Of a stretch of DNA of 42,108 nucleotides, positions 34,087-41,754 are shown piece by piece; within the stretch, counting starts at the first letter, position 1; each line of letters starts with the position of its first letter. Origin of the DNA: Micromonospora sp. CB01531 (GTDB lineage: Bacteria; Actinomycetota; Actinomycetes; Mycobacteriales; Micromonosporaceae); the NCBI RefSeq assembly GCF_001905095.1, contig NZ_LWLS01000108.1, positions 1-42,108 of the forward strand, read 5' to 3'. The notes beneath the pieces are model-generated. The model did no database searches, was not told the origin of the DNA, and saw nothing but the letters and a program-made list of their open reading frames with translations. The position numbers were made by a program, and so were the translations under genes.

Positions 34087-34150
34087 GACCCGACGCGGCG
34101 GTGAGTGGGCCGCGCCGGCACGAGATGGCACCGGTATGCAGGGCGGCGGC

Positions 34151-34174
34151 CCGGCGCGGGATCTTCCGCGCCGG
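34151..34174. terminator. Bidirectional hairpin between SRPBCC gene and xylanase remnant
   Basis: CCGGCGCGG (34151-34159) pairs with CCGCGCCGG (34166-34174) around GATCTT. It lies between the end of the SRPBCC gene and the end of the minus-strand xylanase gene. Confidence 0.8.
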
Positions 34175-34185
34175 ACCGCGCTCTG

Positions 34186-35585
34186 TCAGGCAGCGGTGCA
34201 GGTGGCGGTGCCGGAGGGTCCGATGCCGACACCCTGGAAGCCGAACTCGGTGCTGGCTCCGGCGCCGAGCTGGCCGTTGTAGCTGAGGTTGCGGAAGGCC
34301 ACGGCACCGGACGTGCCGCTGGGCTGGGCGTTCCACGTGTTGGTGATCGTCGTGGCGCCCGGCGGGGTGAGCCCGACCGTCCACCCGTTGAGCGGGGTCG
34401 CACCGGCCGTGACGCGGACGTAGGTGACCGAAGCCGCCCTGCCACTGGCTGAGGGTCAGGGTCGCGGTGCAGCCGCTGCCCGAGGGCGGCGGGCTGGTCG
34501 GCGGGGTCGTGGTCGGGGGAGTCGTGGTCGGTGGCGGGGTGGAGCCGCCGTTCAGGGCGTTGAGGACCGCGGTGTACGCGGCTTCTTGTTGCCGCTGCCG
34601 TCGAAAAGCAGCGGGGTGCCGCTGGCCCGCCACGAGTCGGTGTCCCGGATGCCCCAGACGGTGATGCCGGTGCAGCGGGACACGGCCAGGCAGGCCCGGA
34701 CGACCCGACCGTAGTTGTCGGCCTGGGTGGTGCCAGAGCCTTCGATGTCCAGTTCGGTGATCTGCACGTCGACGCCGAGGTTGGCGAACCGCTGCAGGTT
34801 GGCCTGGTAGTCACCGGGTACCGGGGAGGCGGTGTTGAAATGGGACTGGAAGCCGACGCAGTCGATCGGCACGCCACGGGCCTTGAAGTCCTGCACCACC
34901 GCGTAGACGGCGTTGGACTTCGCGTTCTGCCCGTCGGTGTTGTAGTCGTTGTAACAGAGCCTGGCGCCGGGGTCGGCGGCTCGGGCGGTGCGGAAAGCGA
35001 CCTCGATCCAGTCGTTGCCCGTGCGCTGCAGGTTCGAGTCCCGGCGGCCGCCGCTGCCGCCGTCGGCGAAGGCCTCGTTGACCACGTCCCAGGCGTAGAT
35101 CTTGCCACGGTAGTGGGTGACGACCTGGGTGATGTGGTTGACCATCGCCTGGCGCAGGGCGCTGCCGCTAATGTTCTGCGCCCAGCCGGGCTGCTGCGAG
35201 TGCCACGTCAGCGCGTGGCCGCGTACCCGCATGCCGTTGGTCTGGGCGTGGCTGACGATGCGGTCGGCGTTGGTGTAGGTGAACTGGCCCTGGGACGGTT
35301 CGGTGGCGTCCCACTTCATCTCGTTCTCGGGGGTGACCATGTTGAACTCGCGGTTCAGGATGCCGACGTACGTGGCGTCCGACAGCTTGTTCGCCGCCAC
35401 CGCGGCGCCGAAGTAGCGGCCCTGCTCGGCCGCCGAGGTCCCCAGGGTCGTGCCGGCGCTGGCCGTGGAGGTCACCGCCACCGTGGCGGCGAACACCGCG
35501 ACACCAGCCGCCGCCAACGCCAGGGCGGTATGCGGGCGTGACCGGGCCGTTGAGCTCCCGCTGTCGCGGCGAGCACCTTGTCCAT
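34186..35585 (-). pseudogene. GH10 endo-1,4-beta-xylanase with CBM2-like tail, frameshifted
   Basis: Secreted xylanase, broken by indels. The GH10 domain is complete: NMVTPENEMKWDATEP, RGHALTWHSQQPGW, acid/base Glu in WDVVNEAF (35074-35076), nucleophile Glu in ITELDI (34753-34755), and VWGIRDTDSWR. After DGSGNKK (about 34583) the frame is lost; AAYTAVLNALNGG and a Pro/Thr linker continue in another frame, consistent with one missing G. In the C-terminal CBM2-like domain, after LSQWQGGF (about 34430), an extra G returns the sequence to the first frame, which reads VTYVRVTAGATPLNGWTVG on to a TGA at 34186. At the 5' end ATG 35585 is one base out of frame with the signal peptide ARSRPHTALALAAAGVAVFAA, a possible third indel; otherwise TTG 35517 is the only start. 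Sequencing error or true decay cannot be told apart here. A TnpB gene ends 17 bases upstream of the ATG. Confidence 0.8.
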
Positions 35586-35601
35586 CAGAAAGCGTCCCTG
35601 A

Positions 35602-37608
35602 TCAGCTTTGCGATCCTGAGCCGGATGGGGTTTCCGGGATCGTTTCCCATCGTGGTGGGGTCGCGTGGGCGTGGAGGTGGAATCCCGCGCCCAGTGCGGC
35701 TCCGCATGGCCGGTGGCCGGTGGTGGTGGGTGTGCTGATCGTGTTCACGCCCTGGTGCCGGTGGGCTGCGCGGGGCAGCCTCAGCCGGTCCGTTGGTGCG
35801 TGTCCCTCCGGACGCTTGCCCGCCAGGCTGTGGGGCCGGGTGGGGGAGGGTGCCCTGCGTCGCCTGGGCGCGGAGCGTGGCGGCTTGTGCCGGGTAGGGC
35901 CGGACTTCGACCGGTCCCACCGACTGGTCTTGGAGGCGCTTGGGGTGACAACGGCTGCAGCTTCGAGCTCGTCGACGACCGAGCGGATCACCATGGCGCC
36001 GCTGGTCTTGTCGATGACGGTCTTGCCCTGATGGGTCAGGCCACGGGCGGCGATACGCCGCCAGGCGCCGTGGTCACGGTCGCCCTGCCAACCGCACCCG
36101 GTGTTGGGGCAGATGGCCCACTTCCATCCCGGTGTGGTGGGCCGGTCGGGGGCTTTACGGTGCTGCAGCGGGGTCAAACATTGCGGGCAGTGTTTGGAGG
36201 TGTTGCGGGCGGGGGCGGTGACCACGGCGATACCGTGCTCGGCGGCGAGGTGCCGCATCCGGTCGCTGATCTTTCCGCGGACCTGCTGGGACAGGCGGGT
36301 ATTCAGGGTGTGGCCCATGCCCTTGGCTTCCATCGACCGCAGGTCTTCCAGGTAGATGACGGACGCTCGGGTGGCGATCGCCTGGTCGACGGCCCAGCGG
36401 GCGGCAGCCCACGCGAGCGCGTCGTTCAAGTTTTGGCGGCGGGCGGACACGTGGCGGATCTCGCCGGCCAGCACCTCGTGTTTCGCTCCCAGATGCTCGT
36501 CCGGGCGGCCGCCGAGCAGCCGCGCGTACTGGTCGGCCTTCGCGTGCAGCCGCTCACTGTGGCGGCGCAGGCGGTGCTGCTTGGCCAGGACCCCGGCGGC
36601 CCGGAACTGTCCACCAGCCCCCAACGCCGTGATCCGCCCGTCCGCCTGTAGTCGTAGGGCTCCGGCGCTGAGGAGGGTGTTGAGGCCCCAGTCCACGCCA
36701 ACCGCCACCGAGTGACCGGTAGTCCGGGCTTTCGGCACGACGTGCGTGTATGCCATGTCGGCACGCACCGTCCCGTCGGCGAGGCGGAGGGTGGGCAGGT
36801 GCAGCACCGCCTCGGCGGGAACCGTGGACGGCAGCCTGATCGGGCACGCCACCCACGTCCAGTCCCGATACGTCTGCGGATCCGGACGGGTGGGCAGTTG
36901 CAGCCGCAGCAGCGCCTTCGCCGGGTCGGTGTCGCTGCGCTCGATGGTGGCCTGCTGCCGGTCACACGCGGCCAACAGCAACATCCGCCCGATCCTCGGG
37001 ACGCCTTCGAGTTCGAACACATCCACCGGCAGCCGACCGTTGACCTTGCCGAACGTGACGACCTGCCGGGTCCGGCCCTTGATGACGTTGGATGGCAGAT
37101 GCTGCCCGCCCGGGATCGCCTTGCGGACCTGGTCCCACTCGGCGGGGGTGCGCTTGCGCGGATCGGCCGGCCACGTCGACAGGATCCCGGCGGTCACCTC
37201 GGCACGCCACGCCGCCGAACGAAGAACACGCCCCGCCTGCTCCTGCGCCATCCGCACGACCCGGTCATTAACCCGCACACCCGGAGGCGGGGCGACCGTC
37301 CAGCCAAGACGTCGCAACGCCATCCACGCGCGCGACGGCAACCTCCGCCCACCCGCATCCACCCCGCCGGCCAGCACCTCCACATCCACGCTGTTCCAAT
37401 GCTCACCGACCAGGACGCCCGCCATGCCCGCCACCAGATCAGCACACCAACCAACCCGCTGCGCAAGCACCGCCGCAGACAGCACCTCACCGGTTGCCTC
37501 GTCCACACCGGTGCGCAGCACAGCGCGGGCGCACGCGGTCCGGGCCGTCTCACCCTCGACCAGCCGCAGCTTCCCGCTCACCGACTCAACGACCCAACAC
37601 CGATCCAC
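35602..37608 (-). CDS. tnpB: TnpB-like RNA-guided nuclease (IS200/IS605-type), unusually long
   Basis: TnpB-family protein of 668 residues, longer than the usual 350-500. The RuvC-like active site seems intact: Asp306 in GVDWGLNTLL, Glu421 in IYLEDLRSM, and Asp510/Asp512 in GDRDHGAW. The zinc finger CPQC (from Cys474) with CPNTGC follows. Region III reads DRDHGAWRR rather than the common DxDxNAAxN, a form I associate with actinobacterial TnpB-like proteins. The last 120 residues are Pro/Arg/His-rich and probably reflect an overlapping guide-RNA (omega/reRNA) sequence. No TnpA transposase or serine recombinase gene is present, so this is a solitary copy, possibly mobilised in trans. It starts at GTG 37608 and runs straight into the leader of the xylanase gene. 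Confidence 0.88.
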   Translation of the reverse strand: MDRCWVVESVSGKLRLVEGETARTACARAVLRTGVDEATGEVLSAAVLAQRVGWCADLVAGMAGVLVGEHWNSVDVEVLAGGVDAGGRRLPSRAWMALRRLGWTVAPPPGVRVNDRVVRMAQEQAGRVLRSAAWRAEVTAGILSTWPADPRKRTPAEWDQVRKAIPGGQHLPSNVIKGRTRQVVTFGKVNGRLPVDVFELEGVPRIGRMLLLAACDRQQATIERSDTDPAKALLRLQLPTRPDPQTYRDWTWVACPIRLPSTVPAEAVLHLPTLRLADGTVRADMAYTHVVPKARTTGHSVAVGVDWGLNTLLSAGALRLQADGRITALGAGGQFRAAGVLAKQHRLRRHSERLHAKADQYARLLGGRPDEHLGAKHEVLAGEIRHVSARRQNLNDALAWAAARWAVDQAIATRASVIYLEDLRSMEAKGMGHTLNTRLSQQVRGKISDRMRHLAAEHGIAVVTAPARNTSKHCPQCLTPLQHRKAPDRPTTPGWKWAICPNTGCGWQGDRDHGAWRRIAARGLTHQGKTVIDKTSGAMVIRSVVDELEAAAVVTPSASKTSRWDRSKSGPTRHKPPRSAPRRRRAPSPTRPHSLAGKRPEGHAPTDRLRLPRAAHRHQGVNTISTPTTTGHRPCGAALGAGFHLHAHATPPRWETIPETPSGSGSQS
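35605..35830 (-). ncRNA. Possible omega (re)RNA at the 3' end of tnpB
   Basis: In IS605-type elements the guide RNA overlaps the tnpB 3' end. Here the minus strand has nested complementary blocks: GATC-CCGGA, then TCCGG and GGATC (about 35609-35642), a TGCGG/CGCA hairpin near 35700, and GGCTG/CAGCC near 35780. The coding tail here is low-complexity, as expected of overlapping RNA. The exact ends and the guide segment, which would lie in the xylanase leader, cannot be defined by eye. Confidence 0.3.
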
Positions 37609-37744
37609 AAGAACCGGCCCTCACCGCCGACCCACGCCACCGGAACCCGCCCGAGCCAACCCAACGTGATGCGCCACAGGGTGAACACCGACACCCTTCC
37701 CGGCCTTGGAAAGCCGAAACGTTCCACACAGACCAATCTATGAT

Positions 37745-37771
37745 CACCGATGCTCGATAAGCAAATCGGTG
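37745..37771. repeat. Hairpin upstream of tnpB, possible element end
   Basis: CACCGAT (37745-37751) and ATCGGTG (37765-37771) form a 7-bp stem with a 13-base loop, about 140 bases before the tnpB start. IS200/IS605 elements have subterminal hairpins at their left end, so this may mark that end; it could equally be an unrelated terminator. Confidence 0.35.
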
Positions 37772-38052
37772 AGCCTTTCCAAAGCCGTGCGATGAGGAGG
37801 ACTCTTCGACCACTGCCCGCCACGGTGGTCGGCTCGCTGCGCGGCCGCCCGGAGGCCGCGCCGGGATCGTCTCCCGCCCCACCATGAGTTGATCGAAGGA
37901 TATCCATCAAAAAGTACCGGAACCTTTTCTGGTCCACAACGTGTCGTGGCATGCCGATCGATGCCTGGTGGCCGACGTACGGCGGGGAGGCCGTGCCGGC
38001 CCCGAGCGAAAACCGGCCGGACCGAACAAGCCCGTCCCGGTACGCTCCGGCC
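37772..38052. other. Intergenic region, possible displaced xylanase promoter
   Basis: No gene. It contains a hairpin GCGCGGCC/GGCCGCGC (37839-37861) and, at about 37905-37932, an AT-rich stretch with an imperfect palindrome CCGGAA...TTCTGG. Such boxes occur before actinobacterial glycanase genes. On the minus strand this could be the original xylanase control region, now about 2.3 kb from the coding part. Confidence 0.3.
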
Positions 38053-38616
38053 GTGTTCACCCCGATCCGCACCCGCCGGCTAACCCTTCGGCCGGTCACC
38101 CCGGACGACCTTGACGACGTGTACGCGTACCAGCGCCGGCCCGACGTGTGCCGGTGGCTGCTCGGCGGCGAGCCGCGTACCCGCGAGCAGTCGCGGGAGT
38201 CGGTGGCGGCGATGGCCCGCGAGGACGGGCTGCGTGTCGAGGGCGACGTCCTGACCCTGGCCGCCGCGGCGGAGGGGCGGGTGGCCGGCACTGTCGAGCT
38301 GGTCTGGCGGAGCCAGGCCGACCGGACCGCCGAGGTCGGGTACGTCTTCAATCCGGAGTTTTCCGGCCGGGGGCTGGCCACCGAGGCCGTGGCGGCGCTG
38401 CTGGACTGGGGCTTCGAGGAGTTCGGCCTGCACCGCGTCTACGGCCGGTGCCACGCCGGCAACGAGGCGTCGGCCCGGCTGATGACCCGGCTCGGGATGC
38501 GGTGCGAGGCGCGGCATGTCGAGAGCTACCTGTTCCGCGGCGAGTGGGCCGACCGGCTCGTGTTCGCGATGTTGGCCCGGGAATGGCGGTCGCGGTCGGC
38601 GGCGCTCCCCGGCTGA
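38053..38616 (+). CDS. GNAT-family N-acetyltransferase (RimJ/RimL type)
   Basis: Acetyl-CoA-dependent N-acetyltransferase, 187 residues. It opens with TRRLTLRPVTPDDLDDVYAYQ, has the CoA-binding stretch GYVFNPEFSGRGLATEAVAALL and the C-terminal motif RCHAGNEASARLMTRLGMR. Such enzymes acetylate ribosomal protein N-termini or small amines; the target is not known. GTG 38053 fits the family start, and TACGCT (38041-38046) ends 6 bases before it, so the mRNA may be leaderless. The frame upstream to 37951 shows no homology. Confidence 0.9.
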   Translation: MFTPIRTRRLTLRPVTPDDLDDVYAYQRRPDVCRWLLGGEPRTREQSRESVAAMAREDGLRVEGDVLTLAAAAEGRVAGTVELVWRSQADRTAEVGYVFNPEFSGRGLATEAVAALLDWGFEEFGLHRVYGRCHAGNEASARLMTRLGMRCEARHVESYLFRGEWADRLVFAMLAREWRSRSAALPG

Positions 38617-38743
38617 CGTGGGGTCCGTGGTGGAACGCATACGCCGTTCACCAGCTGCCGCAACCACGTGTACCCGATCAGCGCGAGAGGGGGCTGTCGT
38701 GCAGGTGCGCGCGGTGGTCGCCGCGGGCCGATAGGGTCGCCTC

Positions 38744-39113
38744 GTGCCCGTCCACGAATTCGCCTACCTGACCACCGTCGGCCGGCGCAGCGGTCGGCCC
38801 CCACACGATCGAGATCTGGTACGCGGAGCACCAGGGCGTTCGGTATGTGCTGTCCGGCGACGGTGACGGCGCCGACTGGGTACGCAACCTGCGCCGGGAG
38901 CCGAGCGCCCGGTTGCGCCTCGGTGGTCCCCGCGAACTGCACGCAGATCTGCCCGGGACGGCCGCCGTGACGGCCCGGTTCGTGGCCGCCCCAGGCGAGG
39001 AGGCGCTGGCCCGGCGCCTGTTGGCCGCCAAGTATCAGGGCTGGCGGGAGGGCGAGCCGCTCTCCGACTGGGCCGCGACCTCGCTGTTCGTGGCGTTCGA
39101 GCCGCCCGGCTGA
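38744..39113 (+). pseudogene. Deazaflavin (F420)-nitroreductase-like gene with frameshift
   Basis: Small protein of the DUF385/F420-dependent nitroreductase-like group. The start is GTG 38744 with TAGGGT (38732-38737) 6 bases before it. It reads HEFAYLTTVGRRSGRP, the canonical N-terminus, and then goes out of frame at a run of five C (38798-38802). With one C fewer it continues HTIEIWYAEHQGVRYVLSG in the other frame, through DWVRNLRREPSARLRLGG to the stop at 39113. A one-base insertion in a homopolymer could be a sequencing error or a real mutation. No partner gene is evident. Confidence 0.78.
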
Positions 39114-39137
39114 GGCGTCTCGCCCCCGGCCGTCCTG

Positions 39138-39755
39138 TCACGACGGCTTTGGGCGCTCGATGCGGGTGGGATTGCCGCGAACGAGTTCGTCGTGGACGCG
39201 CCATCGGCCGGTGGTGAGGGCGCGGCGTGCCTCCTCGTCGCTGTGCTCGATGCGTTGCCGCAGCAGTTGCATGGCGATGCGGCGGTTGAGGACGAACTGG
39301 CGCTCGGTGTCGACCACGACGACGACGCCCGAGGGCCGGTGAGTTGCCCGTACGGCCGTGCTGGCCTTGTTGCGGTGCTGGCCACCCGGGCCGCCGGTGC
39401 GGCAGGCGACGATGTCGACGTCCGCTTCGGTGAACGTCGTGGTCGGGGTGTCGACCTGGCAGGGCCGGGCGGTGACGTACCAGTTCTTCCGGCCGGTGCT
39501 CGTCCGGTAGGGGCTGGGTGCCGGCCAGCACAGGGTTCCGGTCCACGAGGCGGCGAACTCCTCGGCGCGGGCGCCGGCGATGCGCACCAGGACGGAGCGG
39601 TAGGTGTCGGGCCGGTCACCGGGCACGGTCTGGACCCGGCGGGTGGTCAGCGCGTGCCGGGTGGCGTCGGCCTCCAGACGGGACAGCAGCCGGGCCAGCG
39701 CCCAGGCGCACTCCTGCGGGCCGCGCCCGGCGGAGATGAGCAGGTGCACACTCAT
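39138..39755 (-). CDS. prfH: PrfH, peptide release factor homologue
   Basis: Release-factor-like protein of 205 residues. The peptidyl-tRNA hydrolysis motif is GGPGGQHRNK (GGQ at 124-126), followed by a basic helix with RRIAMQLLRQRI. There is no stop-codon recognition domain; the N-terminus (SVHLLISAGRGPQECAWALARLL) is characteristic of PrfH. Published work on PrfH shows it rescues ribosomes stalled by cleavage in the 16S decoding centre. Its ATG overlaps the stop of rtcB by 4 bases, so both are translated together; RtcB then religates the cut rRNA. The frame continuing upstream to 40214 lies inside rtcB and is not used. Confidence 0.93.
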   Translation of the reverse strand: MSVHLLISAGRGPQECAWALARLLSRLEADATRHALTTRRVQTVPGDRPDTYRSVLVRIAGARAEEFAASWTGTLCWPAPSPYRTSTGRKNWYVTARPCQVDTPTTTFTEADVDIVACRTGGPGGQHRNKASTAVRATHRPSGVVVVVDTERQFVLNRRIAMQLLRQRIEHSDEEARRALTTGRWRVHDELVRGNPTRIERPKPS

Positions 39756-40939
39756 GGCTGGCCTCGCCTGCGGCGGTTGTCGCGGCGGTCCGGTCGTGGC
39801 GTGGCCCCGACGTCGGGCGTCTTGTAGGTGACCAGGGGGATCGTGGTCGCCACCGGTGTGGCCAGGTGGTGGTCGACCAGGTCGCTGATCACCTGCTCGA
39901 TGCGTTTGTAGGCGCTGGGCGCCTCCTCGAACAGCAGTTGGCGGTCGCCGCACAGCACCAGCGACCCCACCGGCGTGCGGCGCAGTTCCTCGACGGTGTG
40001 TTTGGCGCGGCCCCGGCGCAGGGCGTCGGCGCGGGACATCTTGCGGCCCGCGCCGTGGGCCACGGAGTGGTTGGCGTCCGGGCCGGCGTGGGCGGCCACG
40101 AGGTAGGACGGGGTGCCGCGGGTGCCGGCGATGAGCACGTCGCGGCCGTCGCCCGGCGCCGCGCCTTTGCGGTGCAGGTAGACCCCGTCGCGGATTTCGA
40201 CCAGGTTGTGGCACTGGTCGAGGATCGGTTCGCTGGGCTCGGTCCCCAGCGCGTGCGCGACCCGGGCCGCCAACAGCCGCCGGTTGAGCGAACCCCAGCG
40301 TACGGCCTGGTCGTGCAGGGCCAGGTAGGCGGCGGGGTCAGGGGCGGGGCCCGCGCCGTGGACCTCGGTGTGCGCCCGCAGAGTCCGTTCGCCGAGACCT
40401 CGGGAGCCGCTGTGGGCGACGAGTACGAGGTCGCCGGCGTCGAGCCCGAGACGGTTCGCGTGACCCGGGTCGAAGACGGTGCCGATGCGCGCCAGCTCGA
40501 CGAAGTGGTTACCCCGGCCGACCGTGCCGAGTCCCTCGAGGTGGCCGGCGGGAACCTCGCCGTCCACGACGGCCCAGGCGGGGTCGTCGGCGCCCCGTTG
40601 CGGGTCCAGGGCGCGGTCGAGATCGGGGAACCGGGCGGCGAGCGTCTCGGGTGTGGGGCGCTTGAGCTTGATCGGGAACATGGCGATTCCGCAGCCGATG
40701 TCGGAGCCCACCAGGAACGGGTACAGCACGGTCGACGCCATCGCGGCGCCGATGGGGGCACCCTTGCCTGGGTGCAGGTCCGGCATGGCGGCGACGTGGA
40801 TCATGCCGTCGAGGGTGGCCACCTGATGGCACTGGGCGACGGCGTCGGACTCGATCCAGCTGGTGGGGGAGGCGAACACGGTGATGGTGGCCGGAGTGGA
40901 CGGCGGCACGGGCTCCCGCCGTGAGGGGTGCTGAGACAA
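39752..40939 (-). CDS. rtcB: RtcB-family RNA ligase (RtcB2 type)
   Basis: Metal- and GTP-dependent RNA ligase joining 2',3'-cyclic phosphate to 5'-OH ends, 395 residues. Active-site features: Asp80 and Cys83 in SDIGCGIAM, His145 in RGNHFVELA, His176 in VAHSGSRG, and the guanylylated His295 in VAHGAGRKMSR. The length is shorter than tRNA-processing RtcB and fits the RtcB2 group paired with PrfH. The first codon is TTG 40939, or GTG 40909, which has GGGAG three bases upstream; the exact start is unsure. Overlap with prfH indicates a two-gene rRNA damage repair module, often thought to counter ribosome-cleaving toxins. The C-terminal 40 residues are Arg-rich. Confidence 0.93.
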   Translation of the reverse strand: MSQHPSRREPVPPSTPATITVFASPTSWIESDAVAQCHQVATLDGMIHVAAMPDLHPGKGAPIGAAMASTVLYPFLVGSDIGCGIAMFPIKLKRPTPETLAARFPDLDRALDPQRGADDPAWAVVDGEVPAGHLEGLGTVGRGNHFVELARIGTVFDPGHANRLGLDAGDLVLVAHSGSRGLGERTLRAHTEVHGAGPAPDPAAYLALHDQAVRWGSLNRRLLAARVAHALGTEPSEPILDQCHNLVEIRDGVYLHRKGAAPGDGRDVLIAGTRGTPSYLVAAHAGPDANHSVAHGAGRKMSRADALRRGRAKHTVEELRRTPVGSLVLCGDRQLLFEEAPSAYKRIEQVISDLVDHHLATPVATTIPLVTYKTPDVGATPRPDRRDNRRRRGQP

Positions 40940-41147
40940 AGACGCTCGCTTCTGACGGAAAGGTATGGGCGGACGGCCAGGACGGCACTGGTCGGTGCCG
41001 TGGAACCTGGGATCAGTGGGTGCGGTCCGTCAGAACGTCATGGCGCTCACCCTCCCGGAACCCGCCGGGGCGCGGCAAGTGACTTTTCGGCCGCGTGGCC
41101 CCCGTTCAGGCCCGCTGCTTGTCGGTGGGTTTCAATAGCCTGCGCCC

Positions 41148-41702
41148 GTGACCGACACCGATCTCGCGGCTCCGCCGCGGTTGCCGACGGGCGAGGAAGA
41201 GTCCCGCTTCTGGGCGCTCGTGGAGGAGGCGTGGGCCCGACTCGGCCCGGAGCCGGCGGTGCTGCGTCGCGCCCTGCTCGACCGGGACCCGGCGGACGAC
41301 GAGGAGGGTGGGGACGGGCTGTACGCGATCGACAAGTGGCTCGACCCGTTCCTGGGCGAGCTGCGTGAGCTGTGCGTCGAGCTCTCGGGCCCGGAGTTGG
41401 TCGACCTCGACCGGGTCGTCGAGCGGAAGCTGTATGACATCGACCGCGCCGACATCCAGGAGGTGACGGACGGGTCCGACGACGGTTTCCTGTACGCCCG
41501 CGGGTTCATCGTGGCGATGGGCCGCCAGTTCTACGAGGCGGTCCAGGCGAATCCGACGATGGCTGTGCTCGACGCCGACTGCGAGGGACTCTGTTACCTC
41601 TTCGCCCACCTGTACGAGGAGCGCTTCGGCGTGTGGCCCGAGACCGGCTCGGGCATCTCACGGGAGTCCGTGTGTAACCCGACCGGGTGGCCGGAGGACT
41701 GA
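41148..41702 (+). CDS. DUF4240 protein
   Basis: Protein of 184 residues of the DUF4240 type: RFWALVEEAWARL at the start, LDRDVDEEE-like acidic stretch, and later DGFLYARGFIVAMGRQFY. No catalytic motif or membrane segment is visible; very acidic. GTG 41148 follows TAGCCT (41136-41141) by 6 bases, again a leaderless-type start. Divergent from rtcB, with about 200 bases between. Function unknown. Confidence 0.8.
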   Translation: MTDTDLAAPPRLPTGEEESRFWALVEEAWARLGPEPAVLRRALLDRDPADDEEGGDGLYAIDKWLDPFLGELRELCVELSGPELVDLDRVVERKLYDIDRADIQEVTDGSDDGFLYARGFIVAMGRQFYEAVQANPTMAVLDADCEGLCYLFAHLYEERFGVWPETGSGISRESVCNPTGWPED

Positions 41703-41754
41703 TCACCGCGGGTGAACCGGTGCCCGGCCAGTGTGCTCGATTTCTCGGGCGCCG

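Noticed and set aside
33615..35108. 497-residue minus frame across the SRPBCC gene and xylanase
   Set aside because: Neither gene's real frame; Ser/Thr/Pro-rich shadow.
39138..40214. Extension of prfH to 358 residues
   Set aside because: The extra part lies within rtcB and is Arg/Pro-rich; the ATG at 39755 matches the family start and the 4-base overlap.
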